Source of the DNA: Falsiroseomonas oleicola
GTDB lineage: Bacteria > Pseudomonadota > Alphaproteobacteria > Acetobacterales > Acetobacteraceae
Direction: 5' to 3'
NCBI RefSeq assembly: GCF_019029495.1
Contig: NZ_JAERQM010000003.1
Coordinates: 491,098 to 555,097, forward strand
DNA length: 64,000 bases
The notes below the pieces were generated by a model that saw nothing but the letters and a program-made list of their open reading frames with translations, made no database searches and was not told the DNA's origin. A program made the translations under genes and the position numbers. The stretch's first letter is position 1, and every line of letters begins with the position of its first letter. This document shows, piece by piece, positions 16,366-24,448 of this stretch.

Positions 16366-17724
16366 ATGGGTTTTTCCGCGACGGTCGGCGGCACGCGGCA
16401 CGTCTTCGCCGACCTGCGGCAATTGCTGGCCTGCGCCACGCCCTTCCGGTCCGGCGATGCCCTGGCCGGGGTGGCCGCCGAAAGCGCGGCGCAGCGCGTG
16501 GCGGCGCAGAGGGCGCTGGCCGACCTGCCCCTGGCGCATTTCCTGACCGAGGCGGTCGTGCCCTATGAGGCGGATGAGGTCACGCGGCTGATCCTGGACA
16601 GCCACGACGCCGCCGCCTTCGCGCCGCTCGCGCACCTCACGGTCGGCGGCTTCCGGGACTGGCTGCTGGGAGAGGCGGATTCAGCCGCGCTCACCACGCT
16701 GGCCCCAGGCCTGACGCCCGAAATGGTGGCGGCACTCTCAAAAATCTGCCGGTTGCAGGATCTGGTGGCGATCGCCGCCAAATGCCGCGTCGTGACGAGG
16801 TTCCGCAACACGCTGGGCCTGCCCGGCACGCTCTCCATCCGCCTGCAGCCGAATGACCCGGTGGATGATCCGAAGGGCATCGCCGCGCAGGTGCTGGATG
16901 GGCTGCTGCTCGGCGCCGGGGATGCGGTGATCGGCGTCAATCCGGCGACGGACAATGTGGAGAACCTGTGCCGCGTGCTCGGCCTTTTGGATGCGGTGCG
17001 CGACCGCTACGCCATCCCGACGCAAAGCTGCGTGCTGGCGCATGTCACCACCACCCTGCTGGCCATGCAGCGCGGCGCGCCGGTGGACCTGGTGTTCCAA
17101 TCCATCGGCGGCACGCAGGCGGTGAATGAGAGCTTCGGCGTGTCGCTCTCCCTGCTGGCGGAGGCGCATGCGGCCGCGCTGGCGCTGAAGCGCGGCACGC
17201 TCGGCGACAACTGCATGTACTTCGAAACCGGCCAGGGCAGCGCGCTCTCGGCCGATGCGCATCACGGCGTCGATCAGCAGACGCTGGAATGCCGCGCCTA
17301 TGCCGTGGCGCGCCGTTTTCGCCCGCTGCTGGTCAACAGCGTCGTCGGCTTCATCGGCCCCGAATACCTGTTCGACGGCAAGCAGATCACCCGCGCCGGC
17401 CTGGAAGACCACATGTGTGGAAAACTGCTCGGCCTGCCGATGGGGGTGGATGTTTGCTACACCAACCATGCGGAAGCCGACCAGGACGACATGGATGCGC
17501 TGCTGACGCTGCTCGGCGTGGCGGGCGTCACCTATGTGATGGGGGTGCCGGGGGCGGACGACACCATGCTCGCCTATCAGTCCACCTCCTTCCATGACGG
17601 GCTCTATGTCCGCGCCGCGCTGGGCAAGACTCCGGCGCCCGAGTTTCTGGCGTGGCTGGAGCGGATGGGCCTGGCCGACCGCACGCCGGATCGCCTGCCC
17701 ATGGCGGTGGCGGGGCTGCTGTGA
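16366..17724 (+). CDS. eutB: Ethanolamine ammonia-lyase large subunit
   Basis: 452 residues, full length for EutB. Characteristic segments are LSIRLQPNDPVDDP, DAVIGVNPATDNVENL, FQSIGGTQAVNESFGVSL, DNCMYFETGQGSALSADAHH (substrate and cobalamin side of the TIM barrel) and EDHMCGKLLGLPMGVDVCYTNH. With EutC it converts ethanolamine to acetaldehyde and ammonia using adenosylcobalamin. The start follows GGGGGAGGGG by 5 nt. Its stop overlaps the eutC GTG (GTGA), the usual coupling. No eutH transporter, reactivase eutA or microcompartment genes are present, so this is the short, shell-less form of the pathway. Confidence 0.97.
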   Translation: MGFSATVGGTRHVFADLRQLLACATPFRSGDALAGVAAESAAQRVAAQRALADLPLAHFLTEAVVPYEADEVTRLILDSHDAAAFAPLAHLTVGGFRDWLLGEADSAALTTLAPGLTPEMVAALSKICRLQDLVAIAAKCRVVTRFRNTLGLPGTLSIRLQPNDPVDDPKGIAAQVLDGLLLGAGDAVIGVNPATDNVENLCRVLGLLDAVRDRYAIPTQSCVLAHVTTTLLAMQRGAPVDLVFQSIGGTQAVNESFGVSLSLLAEAHAAALALKRGTLGDNCMYFETGQGSALSADAHHGVDQQTLECRAYAVARRFRPLLVNSVVGFIGPEYLFDGKQITRAGLEDHMCGKLLGLPMGVDVCYTNHAEADQDDMDALLTLLGVAGVTYVMGVPGADDTMLAYQSTSFHDGLYVRAALGKTPAPEFLAWLERMGLADRTPDRLPMAVAGLL

Positions 17725-18458
17725 GCGCGCCCGTCCTCTGGCGCGACCTGCGGCGCCACACGGCGGCGCGCGTCGGCCTTGGCCGCGTCGGCAACGGGCT
17801 GCCCACCGCGGCGCATCTCGATTTCCAGGAGGCGCATGCCCAGGCGCGCGATGCCGTCTGGTCCGTGCTCGACGTGCCGGCTTTGCAGGCGGCGCTGGGG
17901 GCCGAGGTGGTGGCGAGTGCCGCGCCGGATCGCCGGACCTACCTGCTGCGGCCCGATCTCGGCCGGCGCATGGCGGAAGGTCTTTCCCTCGCGCCGCGCC
18001 CGGGCTGCTTCGCCATCGTGGTGGCGGATGGCCTCTGCGCCACCGGCGTGCAGGCCCAGGCGCCGGCGCTGGCGCAGGCGCTGACCAGCGGGTTGCGGGC
18101 GGCGGGCTGGGACGTGGCACCGCCGGTCATCGCCACCCAGGCGCGCGTCGCCATCGGGGACGCCATCGGCGCGGCGCTCGGTGCCGCCATGGTCGCAGTT
18201 CTGATCGGCGAAAGGCCGGGCCTGTCCGCGCTGGACAGCATGGGCATCTACCTGACCCACGCGCCACGCCCCGGCCGCAGCGACGCCGAGCGCAACTGCA
18301 TCAGCAATATCCGCCCCGGCGGGCTGAGCGTGGCGGAGGCATCCGCGAAACTGCTGTGGCTGGTTCAGGCCGCGCGCGACCTTGGCGCCACGGGTGTCGC
18401 GCTGAAGGACGAACAGCCCGTACTGCCGTTGCTGGAGGATCAGCCGGAGGGCAGGTGA
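17721..18458 (+). CDS. eutC: Ethanolamine ammonia-lyase small subunit
   Basis: 245 residues from a GTG that overlaps the eutB stop. Typical EutC features: HTAARVGLGRVGNGLPTAAHLDFQEAHAQARDAV split over the N-terminal region (substrate-site arginine and base-on cobalamin contacts), VVADGLCATGVQ, and a C-terminal ERPGLSALDSMGIYLTHAPRPG followed by RNCISNIRPGGL. It forms the B12-binding small subunit of the (alpha-beta) enzyme. The last 19 bp overlap the convergent cupin gene, so no intergenic terminator exists here. Confidence 0.96.
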   Translation: MSAPVLWRDLRRHTAARVGLGRVGNGLPTAAHLDFQEAHAQARDAVWSVLDVPALQAALGAEVVASAAPDRRTYLLRPDLGRRMAEGLSLAPRPGCFAIVVADGLCATGVQAQAPALAQALTSGLRAAGWDVAPPVIATQARVAIGDAIGAALGAAMVAVLIGERPGLSALDSMGIYLTHAPRPGRSDAERNCISNIRPGGLSVAEASAKLLWLVQAARDLGATGVALKDEQPVLPLLEDQPEGR

Positions 18459-18766
18459 ACCGCCAGCCACAGCGCATCCGCGCTGGTCGCCTCCACGCGA
18501 TGCCGGCAGCCCGCCGGCAGCACCGCCCAATCCCCCGCCGCCATGGCGCGCACCGTGCCGTCGGCGAAGCCGAGCGTGGCACTTCCCCGCGCCAGCAGCA
18601 CGAATTCCGTGCCCGGCTGGTCGTACCAGAAACCCTCCGGGCTGGCGGCGTGGTGGGAGGCGATGCGCTCGATCACCACCCCGCCTTCCGCCAGCAGGGT
18701 GACAAGGCTTTCGGCGCCCTCGGCCGGCGCCTCGCCTTCGGACAGGGCGCCGAAGCGTGGGGTCAC
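18440..18766 (-). CDS. Cupin-domain protein
   Basis: 108 residues, a single beta-barrel cupin. The first motif region reads WYDQPGTEFVLLARGSATL and the second GDWAVLPAGCRHRVEAT, with the metal-binding His/Glu pattern partly kept (the first motif lacks the usual HxH). It starts with GTG, sharing GTGA with the stop of the amidase gene, so it is translated after the amidase from the same mRNA. It could act as a small isomerase, lyase or regulatory sensor; no substrate can be assigned. Its 3' end overlaps eutC on the opposite strand. Confidence 0.75.
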   Translation of the reverse strand: MTPRFGALSEGEAPAEGAESLVTLLAEGGVVIERIASHHAASPEGFWYDQPGTEFVLLARGSATLGFADGTVRAMAAGDWAVLPAGCRHRVEATSADALWLAVHLPSG

Positions 18767-20112
18767 GCCGCCAGCGCGGCCTCCACCGCCTGCGCCACGG
18801 CGAAGAGCTTCGCGTCGCCGCCATGCTCGCCCATCAGTTGGAAGCCGACCGGCGCCTCCCCCGGCCTTTGGCAGGGCAGGCTGATGGCGCAGCGGTCGAG
18901 GAAATTGCCGACGGCGGTGTTGCGCAGCAGCAGCAGGTTGATGCGGCCATATTCCGCCTCGTCCTCGATCGCGGAAATCGCCGGCGGCACCAGCGGGCAG
19001 GTGGGCGACACCACCGCGTCGAACCCCGCCGTGCGGGCGGCGAAGGCGGCGATGATCCGCGCCCGGTCCTGGCCGAGCTGGATGTAGTCCGCCGCCGACA
19101 TCTGCCCGCCGCGCAGGATTCGGGAAAGAATGCGCTGGTCATAGGCCTCGCGCTGCCGCTCGATCAGCCCGCGATGCCAGGCGAAGGCCTCGCTCGCCGC
19201 ATAGCCGCCGGTGGCATTGGCCTTGGGGATATCCGCCAGTTCCGGCACCGTCAGCAACTCCACCCGCGCCCCCGCCGCCGAGAGCTTTTTCAATGCCGCC
19301 TCGAAGGCCGTGGTGACCTGCGGGTCCCAGTTCTCCGTCACATAGCCTTGCAGCACGCCGAGCCGCATGCCGGCGATGCCTTGGGCAGGGGCGGGCACCC
19401 AGCCATCCTCCCCGGCCATCAGGCTGTCCAGCACCGCGCAGCAGGCCACCGACCTGGCCAGCGGCCCGAGGCTGTCGAGCGTGGAGGACAGCGGCAGCGT
19501 GCCGGCCAGCGGCACCCGCTTCGCCGTTGGCTTCCAGCCGACAATGCCGCAGAGCGCCGCAGGAATGCGGCAGGACCCGCCGGTGTCGGAGCCGAGGCCC
19601 GCGAACCCCATCCCATCCGCCACCGCCACCCCGGCGCCGGAGGAAGAACCGCCCGGCAGCCGCCCCGTCGCCCGGTCCCAGGGGCTGCGCGGCGTGCCGT
19701 AATGCGGATTATGGCCGAGGCCGGAGAAGGCAAATTCGACCATGTTGGTGCGGCCCAGCACCACGAACCCCGCGCGCAGCAGCCGCGCGACGGCGGGTGC
19801 GGTGGCCGTGGCCGGCGCCACATCGGCCAGCGCCTTCGATCCGCCGCGGCTCCGCTGCCCGGCCTCGTCATACAGATCCTTCACGCTGATCGGGATGCCG
19901 GCCCAGGGGCTCGGTGCGCGGCCGGCGGCGCGCAGCGCGTCCATGGCATTGGCCGAGGCGCGGGCGGATTCGGCATGCACGGCGAGGAAGGCGCGCGCGC
20001 CCTCGCCACCCGGCTCGGCGATGCGGGTCAGCGCGGCCTCGGTCAGGGCGCGGGCGGTGGTGGTGCCGTCGGCCAGGGCGGCGGCGGCTTCGGCGAGGGT
20101 GGCAGGCGACAT
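18763..20112 (-). CDS. Amidase signature family protein
   Basis: 449 residues. The Ser-cisSer-Lys machinery is visible: Lys78 in PISVKDLYD, the glycine/serine loop RLPGGSSSGAG (about 152-161) and the nucleophile Ser180 in GSDTGGSCRIP. The family hydrolyses amides, including allophanate, aryl-malonamide and glutamyl-tRNA type substrates. The local context (cupin, eutBC) does not settle which. I use the ATG at 20112; a longer in-frame reading to 20250 would translate through repeat copy D and is unlikely. It is the first gene of an amidase-cupin pair. Confidence 0.9.
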   Translation of the reverse strand: MSPATLAEAAAALADGTTTARALTEAALTRIAEPGGEGARAFLAVHAESARASANAMDALRAAGRAPSPWAGIPISVKDLYDEAGQRSRGGSKALADVAPATATAPAVARLLRAGFVVLGRTNMVEFAFSGLGHNPHYGTPRSPWDRATGRLPGGSSSGAGVAVADGMGFAGLGSDTGGSCRIPAALCGIVGWKPTAKRVPLAGTLPLSSTLDSLGPLARSVACCAVLDSLMAGEDGWVPAPAQGIAGMRLGVLQGYVTENWDPQVTTAFEAALKKLSAAGARVELLTVPELADIPKANATGGYAASEAFAWHRGLIERQREAYDQRILSRILRGGQMSAADYIQLGQDRARIIAAFAARTAGFDAVVSPTCPLVPPAISAIEDEAEYGRINLLLLRNTAVGNFLDRCAISLPCQRPGEAPVGFQLMGEHGGDAKLFAVAQAVEAALAA

Positions 20113-20194
20113 ATCGGGGCGCTTCCGGCAGGGATGCCGGATGCTGCGCAGGACGGCGCCGCTTCGCAAGCCGGCGTCATGATTGGCCCAACCT

Positions 20195-20285
20195 GCGCCC
20201 GCCAAAGGCGGACGAGCGGCCGGATGGCCGCCGCGCCAAGTGGCGCGCAACCAAGCGCGCGGAGCGCGCGCCCGGCGCCTGAGGG
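20195..20285 (+). repeat. Four-hairpin cassette, copy D (family 1)
   Basis: Stem 1 is CCGCC-aaa-GGCGG, stem 2 GCGGCC-ggat-GGCCGC, stem 3 CGCGCC-aagt-GGCGCG and stem 4 GCGCGC-gga-GCGCGC. It ends with the conserved CGCCCGGCGCCTGAGGG. Stem 3 differs from copies A, B, C and E on both arms with pairing retained. It fills the space between the amidase start and the stop of the 51-residue ORF, four bases from that stop. Confidence 0.85.
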
Positions 20286-20289
20286 CGGC

Positions 20290-20445
20290 TCAGTCCGTTT
20301 CCGGCATTGCCAGACGGTCATTGGCCGGCGGTGTTGCCACCACCAGCTCCAGCGCGCCAGGATAGGCGAGGAAGCCCAGCAGGGCCGCGGGCAGCATCAG
20401 CACCCCGCCAACCTCCACCTGCCCCATCGGATCGTCCGGGTCCAT
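20290..20445 (-). CDS. Small hypothetical protein with one hydrophobic segment
   Basis: 51 residues, MDPDDPMGQVEVGGVLMLPA at the start, with a hydrophobic stretch from about 14 to 36 that could be a single membrane helix, and a polar tail. The ATG is preceded by AGGAGG with a 5-nt spacer, one of the best ribosome sites in the window, which is my main reason for calling it. No family is recognised. It is divergent from the TRAP operon, and its stop lies directly beside repeat copy D, which would sit at the end of its mRNA. Confidence 0.5.
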   Translation of the reverse strand: MDPDDPMGQVEVGGVLMLPAALLGFLAYPGALELVVATPPANDRLAMPETD

Positions 20446-20517
20446 GCGTACCTCCTGCCAAGCCATGACAGCGCGGCGGCAGCCACCCGGTTCCTTCACA
20501 GCCCCTCCCAGGGTGAA

Positions 20518-20548
20518 TTGACAAGGCGGCGGCTGCCAGTCGTATGAT
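20518..20548 (+). promoter_or_regulatory. Candidate sigma-70-type promoter of the TRAP/uronate operon
   Basis: TTGACA (20518-20523) and TATGAT (20543-20548) are separated by 19 bp, slightly long but close to consensus in a GC-rich background. The ATG of the dctP gene follows 48 bp later with AAGGAGAGG before it. The repeated TCGTAT (20540-20545 and 20550-20555) across the -10 region could be a regulator site. Predicted by eye only. Confidence 0.4.
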
Positions 20549-20596
20549 GTCGTATAACCCGCTGCCAGAAGGTGGCGGGGCCAAGGAGAGGACCCA

Positions 20597-21580
20597 ATGA
20601 AAGCGATGCGCGCAATCCGCGCCGTGGCCCTGGCGGCCGCGGCCCTGCTGCCCTGGGCAGCCAGCCCCGCGGCCGCCCAGGAATGGCGCGGCTGGAACAT
20701 CCATGCCGCCGACTACCCCAATGGCCAGGGCCTGGACCGCTTCGGCCAGTTGGTGATGCAACGCACCAACAACCGCATCCGCATGCGCACCTACCATTCC
20801 GCGCAGCTCGGCCAGCAGGATGAGGCGATCCAGCAGATGCGGCTGGGCTCCATCGACTTCGCCAATTTCAACCTCTCGCCCTTCAACAACCTGGCGCCGT
20901 CGACCAATGTGGTGACGCTGCCCTTCCTGTTCCGCAACGTGGCGCATCTGCACGCCGCGATCGACGGCGCGACCGGGGATGAGATCGCCAAGGACCTGGA
21001 GGCGATCGGCATCATCGCACTCGCCTGGTATGATGGCGGCGCGCGCAGCATGTACACCACGCGCCCCGTCCGCACGCCGGCCGACCTGCGCGGCATGAAG
21101 ATCCGCGTGCAGACCAGCGACCTGTGGATCGACCTGGTGCGCGCCCTCGGCGCCAATCCGACTCCGCTGCCCTTCGGCGAGGTCTTCACCAGCCTGCAAT
21201 CCGGCGTGATCGACGGGGCGGAGAACAACTACCCGTCCTATGAAAGCACGCGGCATTTCGAGGTGGCGCGCTACTACTCCACCACCGAGCATTCCAACGT
21301 GCCGGAAGTGCTCGCCGTGTCGCAGCAGCGCTGGCGCCGCCTGAATGAGCAGGAGCGGACGATCCTGCGCGACGCGGCGCGCGAAAGCGCCGCCTATCAG
21401 CGCGAGCTCTGGGCGGCGCGGGAACGCGTGTCGCGCCAGCGGGTCGAGGCCGCGGGCGTCACGGTGATCGAGATCGCCGACCGCACCCCCTGGTCGTCGC
21501 TGATGGAAGGCGTCTACGCGAAATACGCGGCGACCCCGCGCCTGGCCGGCATGGTGCAGGCGATCCGCGCCCTGCCGTGA
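20597..21580 (+). CDS. TRAP transporter substrate-binding protein (DctP family)
   Basis: 327 residues with a cleavable signal ending AASPAAAQEW. DctP features: HSAQLGQQDEAIQQMRLGSIDF, RSMYTTRPVRTPADLRGMKIRVQ with the conserved Arg that binds the ligand carboxylate, and FTSLQSGVIDGAENNYPSYES. It delivers an organic acid from the periplasm to the DctQM permease encoded directly downstream. Because the operon continues with uronate dehydrogenase and a mutarotase, a hexuronate such as galacturonate or glucuronate is the probable ligand. The start has a strong AAGGAGAGG site. Confidence 0.92.
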   Translation: MKAMRAIRAVALAAAALLPWAASPAAAQEWRGWNIHAADYPNGQGLDRFGQLVMQRTNNRIRMRTYHSAQLGQQDEAIQQMRLGSIDFANFNLSPFNNLAPSTNVVTLPFLFRNVAHLHAAIDGATGDEIAKDLEAIGIIALAWYDGGARSMYTTRPVRTPADLRGMKIRVQTSDLWIDLVRALGANPTPLPFGEVFTSLQSGVIDGAENNYPSYESTRHFEVARYYSTTEHSNVPEVLAVSQQRWRRLNEQERTILRDAARESAAYQRELWAARERVSRQRVEAAGVTVIEIADRTPWSSLMEGVYAKYAATPRLAGMVQAIRALP

Positions 21581-21651
21581 CCTGACAAGGGGTGGCCTTC
21601 GCGCCACCCCCTTTTGTCCAGCCTCCACCGCTCCCAGGAACGCACCCCGCC

Positions 21652-22167
21652 ATGGCGCTGTTTTCCCGCCTGCTCGACGCCTTCTGCCATGTCGTCGTCA
21701 TCGTTGCCGGCTTCGCGCTGGTCGGTCTCGTGGTGATGATGGGCTGGATGGTCTTCGGCCGCTATGTGCTGAACGACACGCCGACCTGGATCGAGCGCGC
21801 CGCGACCCTTTCCATCCTGGCCATCGCCCTGCCGGTCGCCGCCGTCGGCGTGCGGGAACGTTTTCACCTGTCGGTGCTGGGGTTCCGGGAGGCGCTGCCG
21901 ATCGGCCCGCAGCGCTGGATCGCGGTGGGCTGCGACGCGGCGGTCGGCCTGTTCGGCCTGGCCATGGTGGTCTGGGGCTGGGAGATGGTGGGCATGGTCG
22001 CGCCCTTCCGGATCCCGCTGCTGGCGATCAGCCAGGGCTGGACCTATGCGCCGATGGTGCTCAGCGGCGCGCTGATCTGCCTGTTCTCCATCGAGCAGGT
22101 GCTGAAGGACATATTGAGCCCGGAGGGTCCCGAACAGCGCGGCGCCGCCGCGGCCTTCGTGGAGTAG
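21652..22167 (+). CDS. TRAP transporter small permease (DctQ family)
   Basis: 171 residues and four membrane helices: about 10-35, 45-65, 87-108 and 130-150. The DctQ-typical GRYVLNDTPTWIERAATLSI follows helix 1. It is the small membrane subunit that couples with DctM. I start at the ATG at 21652; an in-frame upstream reading is poor in hydrophobic residues and lacks a ribosome site. It ends 6 bp before the DctM gene. Confidence 0.9.
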   Translation: MALFSRLLDAFCHVVVIVAGFALVGLVVMMGWMVFGRYVLNDTPTWIERAATLSILAIALPVAAVGVRERFHLSVLGFREALPIGPQRWIAVGCDAAVGLFGLAMVVWGWEMVGMVAPFRIPLLAISQGWTYAPMVLSGALICLFSIEQVLKDILSPEGPEQRGAAAAFVE

Positions 22168-22173
22168 CCTGAC

Positions 22174-23472
22174 TTGGAAACCGGACTGCTCATCATCTTC
22201 GCGATCTTCGCGCTCGGCATCGTCTCCGGCATCCCGGTCGCCTTCGTCCTCGGCATCGCCGCCGTTGTGGGCTTCCTGTATGAGGGGCTGAACCCCGCGG
22301 TCGCCTTCCAGCAGATGACCTCGGGGATGAGCATCTTCTCGCTGCTCGCCATCCCCTTCTTCGTCTTCGCCGGGGAGCTGATGCTGCATGGCGGCATCGC
22401 AAGACGGCTGATCTCGGTCGCCTCCTCGTTGTTCGGCTGGATGCGCGGCGGGCTGGGGGTGGTGAATGTCTCCACCTCCATGCTGTTCGGCGGCATCTCC
22501 GGCAGCGCGGTGGCGGATGCCTCGGCGCTGGGGACGATCCTGATCCCGGCGATGAAGCAGCGGGGCTACGGCACCGATTATTCGGTCAGCGTCACCGTCA
22601 CCAGCTCCATCGCCGGCATCATGATTCCGCCCAGCCACAACATGATCCTGTATTCGCTGGCGGCCGGCGGCGGCGTTTCGGTCAGCGCGCTGTTCATCGC
22701 GGGCTTCGTGCCCGGCCTCATCATGTGCCTCTGCCTCGGCATCGCGGCCTATGTGGTGGCCGTGAAGCGCGGCTATCCGGCGGAGCCGTTCCAGGGCATC
22801 CGGCACATCCTCTGGACCTTCATCGATGCGCTGCCGGGCATGCTGACCGCGGTCATCATCCTGGGCGGCGTGCTGTCCGGCATCTTCACCGTCACGGAAA
22901 GCGCGGCCTTCGGCACGATCTGGGCCATCCTGGTCACCGTGCTGGTCTATCGCAGTCTGAGCTGGGACAGCTTCAAGATCTGTGTCGCCGCCAGCGTGCG
23001 GACCTCCGCCGTGGTGTTCCTGCTGGTCGGCACCGCCACCGCCTTCGCCTATCTGCTGGCGCTGTACCGGCTGCCGGACCTGCTGACCGATGGGATGCTG
23101 GCGATCAGCTCCAACCCCATCGTCATTCTCATCATGATCAATGTCTGCCTGCTGCTGCTGGGCTGCGTGATGGACATGGCGGCGCTGATCCTGATCACCA
23201 CGCCGATCTTCCTGCCGGTGGTCATGGCCATCGGCATGGATCCGGTGCAGTTCGGCATGGTGATGATGATGAACCTCGGCCTGGGCCTGACCACGCCCCC
23301 TGTGGGGGCGGTGCTGTTCGTGGGTTGCGCCATCGGCAAGATACCCATGGAGCAGATCATGAAGTCGATCCTGCCCTTCTATGCGGCGATCCTCTTCGCG
23401 CTGATGCTGACCACCTATATCCCGGCCATCTCGCTGACCCTGCCGAAGCTGCTGCTCGGCTATACGGGGTGA
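22174..23472 (+). CDS. TRAP transporter large permease (DctM family)
   Basis: 432 residues with 12-13 hydrophobic helices. Family signatures are FVFAGELMLHGGIARRLI, SMLFGGISGSAVADASALGTILIPAMKQRGY and the second half NLGLGLTTPPVGAVLFVGC. It carries out sodium-driven uptake of the acid bound by DctP. It begins with TTG at 22174 (METGLLIIF), since the next ATG would remove helix 1. A GTGA overlap at its stop opens a 41-codon ORF of uncertain reality. Confidence 0.93.
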   Translation: METGLLIIFAIFALGIVSGIPVAFVLGIAAVVGFLYEGLNPAVAFQQMTSGMSIFSLLAIPFFVFAGELMLHGGIARRLISVASSLFGWMRGGLGVVNVSTSMLFGGISGSAVADASALGTILIPAMKQRGYGTDYSVSVTVTSSIAGIMIPPSHNMILYSLAAGGGVSVSALFIAGFVPGLIMCLCLGIAAYVVAVKRGYPAEPFQGIRHILWTFIDALPGMLTAVIILGGVLSGIFTVTESAAFGTIWAILVTVLVYRSLSWDSFKICVAASVRTSAVVFLLVGTATAFAYLLALYRLPDLLTDGMLAISSNPIVILIMINVCLLLLGCVMDMAALILITTPIFLPVVMAIGMDPVQFGMVMMMNLGLGLTTPPVGAVLFVGCAIGKIPMEQIMKSILPFYAAILFALMLTTYIPAISLTLPKLLLGYTG

Positions 23473-23605
23473 CCGGCTGCGCTTTGGCCTTGCGGCCGGA
23501 TGGGCGGAAGCTGGCGGCCCATCCGACGCTGGGTGGTCTGTTCCGCGCCGAGGGTCTGGGCCAGGCTGCGCCCATCACGCGTTTCGCTGACTGAGGAAAC
23601 CCACC

Positions 23606-24448
23606 ATGTCCGACACCAAGCCGATCCTGTTGACCGGCGCCTCCGGCAATCTGGGCCGCATGCTGACCAGGGAATTGTCGGCGGCCGGCTACACGCTGCG
23701 CCTGACCGACATCATGCCCTTCCCGGACGAACTGCCGAAGGGCACGACTTTCGTGAAGGCCGACCTGACCGAATCGCTCGCCGTCGTCCGCCAGGCGGAG
23801 GGTTGCGGCACCATCCTGCATTTCGGCGGTGTCTCGGTGGAAAAGCCCTTCGAGGAAGTGGCCGGCCCCAACCTGCACGGCCTCTACCACATCTATGAGG
23901 CCGCCCGGATGTTCGGCGCCCGCGTGGTCTTTGCCAGTTCCAACCACTCCATCGGCTTCCACGAAAGGCCGCAGGGCAACCAGGGCAAGCTGGATGCCGA
24001 CTGCGCCTTCCGGCCGGATGGCTATTACGGATTGTCAAAAGTGTATGGCGAGCTGATGGGCCGCATGTACTGGGACAAGCACGGGGTGGAGAACGTGAAT
24101 ATCCGCATCGGCTCCTGCTTCCCGAAGCCGATCAACAAGCGGATGCTGGCCACCTGGCTGTCCTATGCCGACCTGGCGCGCCTCATCACCCGCACCATCG
24201 AGGCCGAGAAGGTCGGGCATTGCGTGGTCTGGGGCGCCTCCAAGAACCCCGACAGCTTCTGGGCCGCCGACCACCGCGACCGGCTGGGCTGGGAACCGCA
24301 GGACACCGCGGAAGACTACCGGACCGAGGTCGGCCACATCGTCTCGGACGACCCGGTGGAGGAGCGCTACCAGGGCGGGGGCTACTGCTCGATCGAATAT
24401 TCCCGCAAGGACGGCTTTTCGCCGCGCGATCAGTTCGACCTGGAATGA
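23606..24448 (+). CDS. udh: Uronate dehydrogenase (NAD-dependent)
   Basis: 280 residues of the short-chain epimerase/dehydratase fold: LLTGASGNLGRML for NAD at the N-terminus, FASSNHSIGFH, the catalytic YYGLSK (Tyr-x3-Lys) and NIRIGSCFPKP. It aligns along its length with the Agrobacterium Udh as I remember it, including the GVSVEKPFEE segment and HCVVWGASKN. It oxidises D-galacturonate or D-glucuronate to the aldarolactone. It follows a TRAP transporter and overlaps a mutarotase, which fits cyclic uronic acid oxidation. Confidence 0.9.
   Translation: MSDTKPILLTGASGNLGRMLTRELSAAGYTLRLTDIMPFPDELPKGTTFVKADLTESLAVVRQAEGCGTILHFGGVSVEKPFEEVAGPNLHGLYHIYEAARMFGARVVFASSNHSIGFHERPQGNQGKLDADCAFRPDGYYGLSKVYGELMGRMYWDKHGVENVNIRIGSCFPKPINKRMLATWLSYADLARLITRTIEAEKVGHCVVWGASKNPDSFWAADHRDRLGWEPQDTAEDYRTEVGHIVSDDPVEERYQGGGYCSIEYSRKDGFSPRDQFDLE

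Noticed and set aside
20113-20250. N-terminal extension of the amidase
   Set aside because: It would translate repeat copy D, and the amidase domain starts at 20112.
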